Assembly (NCBI GenBank): GCA_030835005.1
Contig: JAUQWT010000194.1
Span: 1 to 7,319 of the forward strand
Source of the DNA: Ignavibacteria bacterium
Lineage (GTDB): Bacteria > Bacteroidota > Ignavibacteria > Tepidaquicellales > OLB5
Length of the DNA: 7,319 nt
Direction of reading: 5' to 3'
How positions within the stretch are numbered: the stretch's first letter is position 1; the number at the start of each line of letters is the position of its first letter. The notes under the pieces were generated by a model. That model was not told where the DNA came from. It saw only the letters and a program-made list of their open reading frames with translations, and did not search any database. Shown here one piece after another: positions 6,164 through 7,319 of the stretch. Both the position numbers and the translations under genes were made by a program.

Positions 6164-7319
6164 TTACTTTTTAACATAATTTAGTAGTCTATTAAAAATA
6201 TCACTGCTTTTTACTTTGTCCCTTTGACCTGTTCTTCGCGTTTTAACTTCAATTTCATCATTTTTCATGTTTTTTTCACTTATTACAAGCTGTATTGGAA
6301 TGCCAATAAGATCTGCATCTTTGAATTTGACCCCCGGACTAATGTCATCTCTATCATCAAAGAGAACTTCATAACCATTAAGAGTTAATTCATCATATAG
6401 CTTGCAGGCAGATGATTTGACTGCATCATCTTTTTTGTTAATGCTTATGAGATGAATTTTAAACGGTGAGATCTCACCTTCCCAGATGATCCCGTCTTTA
6501 TCGCAATTCTGCTCGATGTATGCCGCTGCGATCCTTTCAATTCCGATCCCGTAACTTCCCATGATGACAACATTTTCTTTTCCTTTCTCATCCAGATATT
6601 TTACATTAAGTGCTTCTGTATATTTAGTACCAAGTTTGAAGATATGTCCGACTTCAATTGCCTTTGCCATTCTTAAAGCAGATTTTTTGTCAACTGACAG
6701 CTCACCTTCTTTTACCGTTCTTATATCCTCATATCTGATACCCGGAACATCTCTTTTCAGATCTATGTTCTTTATATGATAATCATTCTTACAGGCTCCG
6801 CTAATAAGCTCATTTGCTTCTTCAAGCCTAAGATCTGCAATGATTATAGCTTCTTTATTCCTGAAGTTAACCGGACCAATTGAACCAGCGTCGGCTCCCG
6901 CGATCTCAATAAGTTCCTCAGTGCGACCAGGCCTGATACCTGCGTATAAATTCAAAAGTTTAGTTTCATTCACTTCATCATCACCACAAACCAGTGCAAG
7001 TACATAGCGATCTTTACTTCCTTCAATGCCTGAAGGAACAATAAAAAGGCGTGATTTTGCAAGCCTCGATCTATCAGTTATTCCAAGGAATGCTGCAAGT
7101 TCTTCAATTGATTTAACATTTGGAGTGTGAAATTCTTCAAATGGGATATCTGAATTCTTTCTCCCGACTTTCTCAACGAAAGAAGAGGCAACTTCCAGAT
7201 TTGATGCATAACTGCCATCCATGCTCAGTATAACCGTGTCTTCACCTGAATCCGCTTCGACCATGAATTCTTCGGATTCACTTCCTCCCATTGCGCCACT
7301 GAATGCAGTAACTGTAAAA
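6164..7319 (-). CDS. proS: Prolyl-tRNA synthetase, bacterial type with editing domain, 5' end missing
   Basis: The frame runs past the right edge; codons before the internal ATG at 7291 read FTVTAFSGA and lead into MGGSESEEFM, the usual ProRS motif, so that ATG is not the true start. About 384 codons are visible of a protein normally near 570 residues; class II motifs 1 and 2 lie off the window. Residues counted from that internal Met: the YbaK-like INS editing domain spans about 35-190, with LAKSRLF (78-84), whose Lys aligns by eye with the E. coli editing lysine, and the GSIGPVNF loop (136-143). The core then resumes at AIEVGHIFKLGTKY (211-224), with motif 3 in MGSYGIGIER (244-253). The anticodon-binding domain fills about 273-375. 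The enzyme charges tRNA-Pro and clears Ala-tRNA-Pro. It ends in TAA, 117 bases before the next gene. Confidence 0.96.
   Translation of the reverse strand, partial: FTVTAFSGAMGGSESEEFMVEADSGEDTVILSMDGSYASNLEVASSFVEKVGRKNSDIPFEEFHTPNVKSIEELAAFLGITDRSRLAKSRLFIVPSGIEGSKDRYVLALVCGDDEVNETKLLNLYAGIRPGRTEELIEIAGADAGSIGPVNFRNKEAIIIADLRLEEANELISGACKNDYHIKNIDLKRDVPGIRYEDIRTVKEGELSVDKKSALRMAKAIEVGHIFKLGTKYTEALNVKYLDEKGKENVVIMGSYGIGIERIAAAYIEQNCDKDGIIWEGEISPFKIHLISINKKDDAVKSSACKLYDELTLNGYEVLFDDRDDISPGVKFKDADLIGIPIQLVISEKNMKNDEIEVKTRRTGQRDKVKSSDIFNRLLNYVKK

Noticed and set aside
6164..7291. Treating the ATG at 7291 as the true start of a short synthetase-like protein
   Set aside because: The frame stays open to the right edge, and the codons before that ATG read AFSGA, continuing the conserved ProRS motif. 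The gene is simply cut by the window.

Overview
This is a compact, AT-rich bacterial window in which all seven genes lie on the minus strand, so transcription runs from right to left. None of the visible starts has a strong Shine-Dalgarno sequence; most are preceded by A/T-rich stretches such as TAAAATG or AATTAATG. Together with the protein sequences this suggests a Bacteroidota/Ignavibacteriota-type organism (Chlorobi relatives, possibly Ignavibacteria). That placement is inference from style and was not tested by a search.

In transcription order the window holds: (1) the C-terminal two thirds of prolyl-tRNA synthetase (proS), cut by the right edge; (2) a 117-base gap with a weak AT-only inverted repeat and no convincing promoter or terminator; (3) a GT-C (GT39/ArnT/PMT-like) membrane glycosyltransferase; (4) a Maf-family nucleotide pyrophosphatase, overlapping the glycosyltransferase by 7 bases; (5) a flippase-like membrane protein (UPF0104/LPG synthase transmembrane family), whose first codon follows the Maf stop codon directly and in the same frame; (6) a stand-alone B12-binding subunit of a methylmalonyl-CoA mutase-type enzyme; (7) a phosphoglucomutase/phosphomannomutase; (8) a secreted polysaccharide-export protein with SLBB repeats, which runs off the left edge. 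The export gene is complete at its 5' end and is an open frame of 342 codons from 1026 down to base 1.

The six genes after proS sit 0 to 43 bases apart or overlap, so they probably form one operon. Four of them fit a surface-glycan theme: the mutase supplies hexose-1-phosphate for nucleotide-sugar synthesis, the GT-C enzyme transfers sugar from a lipid carrier, the flippase-like protein may act on a lipid or lipid-linked intermediate, and the SLBB protein would carry polysaccharide through the periplasm and outer membrane. The Maf and B12-binding genes are housekeeping or metabolic types that do not obviously belong to that theme.

I found no RNA genes, CRISPR arrays, insertion sequences or prophage genes. 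Most of the window is ordinary chromosomal content. The points most worth a second look are the stop/start junction between maf and the flippase-like gene, the orphan B12 subunit inside a glycan operon, and the unusual start of the glycosyltransferase.
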